Shown piece after piece: positions 61,975-64,000 of a stretch of DNA of 64,000 nt. The DNA comes from Marisa cornuarietis (taxonomy: Eukaryota; Mollusca; Gastropoda; Architaenioglossa; Ampullariidae): positions 1,255,501-1,319,500 of the forward strand of contig SMMW01000024.1 in the NCBI GenBank assembly GCA_004794655.1, in the 5' to 3' direction. The translations under genes were made by a program, and so were the position numbers. Position 1 is the first letter of the stretch. Each line of letters begins with the position of its first letter. Below the pieces are notes generated by a model. It was given only the letters and a program-made list of their open reading frames with translations. It had not been told where the DNA came from and did no database searches.

Positions 61975-62563
61975 GTGAGTAAGGTTGTTGGCGACATTTA
62001 TTCATTCTTTCATTAACTCTTTCTTTTTTTCCTTTCTTCGTTTCAAGTTTCATTTATTTCTTTCTGTCGTAAGTTTTATGTTGGTTTTTTTTTCTCTATT
62101 TTCAAATTTTAGTGCGCGAGCTATCTCTGACATGTTTTCTTTTGGTTATTCTTCATGCGTGCTTTATTTTTTAAATCGTCTCTCTTTTTTATAGGTCTTA
62201 CATCTGCTTTTTATGTTTTTTTCACTTCATTTATTTATTTTTTATAATTTATTTATAAAGAGGCACAGTTACATAAACGCGTATTCAAAAGGCACAATTG
62301 TACCATTAATTCATAAATAAAACGTTCGGCGGGTATTTCAGTGCATTGAGAAGTGTCATCTGATGTATTTGCATGAGTCAACGAAAATACAGCAGAAATT
62401 GAGGACGACTTTGATAAAATAGAAAGCGTCCAGGACAAAGTGTTTAATAATGAAGCGGACTACATTACTGTTATGGCAACATGTATGTCAGTCACCAACT
62501 AACACCTCTGAAGTAATCCCATTGCACTTTATCAAAGCAAATTATTTTAAGACGATAATCTCC

Positions 62564-62586
62564 GTGTATATGTATATATATATATT
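62564..62586. repeat. (TA)n tract
   Basis: Short TA-rich run. Confidence 0.7.
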
Positions 62587-63074
62587 AGTGTGAATGTACA
62601 TCATAAAAAATATTAATTAATTGCTTCGATTTAATTGGTACATAGCTGCCTTTTTTCTCGCCTCAGCTCTTCTTATTTCTTTGTTTGTCGGTTTGAAAGA
62701 GTTTTATTAATGTAATTCGTTTTACTGCTCTTGTTGCTGCTTCTGTCCTTTCAAGCTTTCTTTATATCATTCGTTTTCAAAGCTGGCCAACCCCCAGTAG
62801 TTTCTTGACTTGAAAGTTCTTCGTTCTTTCCCGCTGAGGCCATTTCTGTGTCATTATTTTTCTTTGGTCTGTCTTCTGACAGTTCCAGGGCTAACATCTT
62901 TTGTTATTGTAGCTGTATCGTTCTCAAACTTAACTTTCGGGGCTACCACCTCTCATATACTAGGTCTCATGCCTAACTTTCAGGGCTGGCATATTCTTTT
63001 TTTTAAATGTAACTTCTTTCTTCATGATTTTTTTTTAGTTTTTGTGAACAGTTTTTGTTATTACTAAAATTTGT

Positions 63075-63292
63075 TTTAAGTTCTCAATAATTTTCATGGT
63101 TAGAATAGTCTTTTATTTTAATTTTAAAGTTCTCATTAATAATTTTCAGTCCTATAATATTCTTTCTTATTGTAATTTTAAAATGTTTGTTAATAATGTT
63201 CTGCGATAGAGTGGTCTTTTTAAAGTAATTTTGAAGTTCTCATAAATAATTTTTCAGGGATATTATCTTCTCTCTTATTGCAACAATTTTGA
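63075..63292. repeat. Degenerate ~52-bp tandem repeat, 4 units
   Basis: Units open with aagttctc(a/at)taat and end ...ttttaattttaa; starts near 63,079, 63,129, 63,180 and 63,233. AT-rich, no ORF. The flank from 62,755 carries looser similar phrases. Confidence 0.65.
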
Positions 63293-63792
63293 ATCGTCAT
63301 AATCATCTTCATTATCATCACATCATCATTACGCGCTGGTGTTTTTGCTCTTCTTTTACCCACCTACTTATCTTTTCTGCTTTTGTTACCGACGCTTATC
63401 TACAAATTTTCATGTCCTCTGTCCAGTGAATCTCACCGAAGATTTTTGATGCCACTATGTGCAGTTCTAATGATTCCACTCTGATACAACCCCAGCTGCT
63501 GACGCTCCCTCCACTCGTTTTTTCTTTTCTTCGGTTTTTCTCTGTATTCTCCAGAAATCTCTAATGCTTGGTAATCAAAGTCCGCTACATCTGAGAAAGG
63601 AATGAGAGAGCAATTCACACAGATTTCAACCTTCGATATAGACATACTTAATAGAAAAAGTCATTTTGTGTAACAAAAATAACATAATCTCTAACCAGAG
63701 TAATGTTTATGGGATGACGTTAATAATAATAATAGATACTACAGACTGCTGCAGGGGCGGTTTGCTAACGCAATGGTAACTAGCTTGTTTGT

Positions 63793-63872
63793 AACCAACC
63801 AACCAACCAACCAACCAACCAACCAACCAACCAACCAACCAACCAACCAACCAACCAACCAACCAACCAACC
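63793..63872. repeat. (CCAA)n tetranucleotide repeat, ~20 units
   Basis: Uninterrupted AACC/CCAA run. Confidence 0.98.
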
Positions 63873-64000
63873 ACCCAAGCAGCTAACTCACTTTCACCCT
63901 TCTTCCAATAGTCCCATCATTTATTCCATCTCTCTTCCTCTTCAGAGCCCCAAAATATAAAAAGTAAAAATATAAAATACGCCGAATTTGTTTTTCTTCT

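Overview
This is a eukaryotic, intron-rich, AT-rich window from an invertebrate animal, most likely a mollusc and probably a gastropod. That placement is an inference from the gene content (a PKD-repeat KIAA0319-like receptor beside tandem otopetrins), the short exons with GT-AG introns of 0.2-5 kb, and a tRNA-headed SINE and RTE-like LINE of a kind common in lophotrochozoans. It carries no bacterial operons, CRISPR arrays or phage. All gene models were built by hand by chaining exons through splice sites and checking that reading phase is kept at every junction.

Region 1 (1-14,230, + strand): the 3' two thirds of a KIAA0319/KIAA0319L-type gene. Eighteen coding exons give 703 residues: half of one PKD domain, four whole PKD domains, a post-PKD region, a Cys-rich EGF-like module, one transmembrane helix and a cytoplasmic tail, with the stop at 11,490. 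The 5' half (signal peptide and MANSC-type domain in the family) lies left of the window. Its introns hold a hAT-type MITE with an 8-bp target duplication and a duplicated splice acceptor.

Region 2 (14,230-18,160): convergent intergenic DNA with a ~630-bp inverted-repeat element whose arms are built of ~15-bp units.

Region 3 (18,160-49,300, - strand): two tandem otopetrin (proton channel) genes in the same orientation. Copy A (18,729-27,036) encodes a phase-consistent 1,000-residue protein. Its 361-residue N-terminal exon holds three ~90-residue repeats, and it has two His-rich segments, one before TM1 and one in the extracellular TM5-TM6 loop. Three small phase-compatible exons further upstream (to 36,266) suggest a second, distal N terminus. 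Copy B (39,080-48,658) encodes 687 residues, lacks the repeats and His clusters, and keeps two introns in the C-terminal half that are absent from copy A. Otopetrins move protons across membranes (acid sensing, and in some animals biomineral formation); which role applies here cannot be read from the sequence.

Region 4 (49,300-64,000): repeat-rich DNA with decayed LINE copies, a SINE nested in one of them with a 12-bp target duplication, several degenerate minisatellites, and two orphan candidate exons on the + strand (53,919-53,958 and about 61,789-61,974) that may belong to an unrecognised gene running off the right edge.
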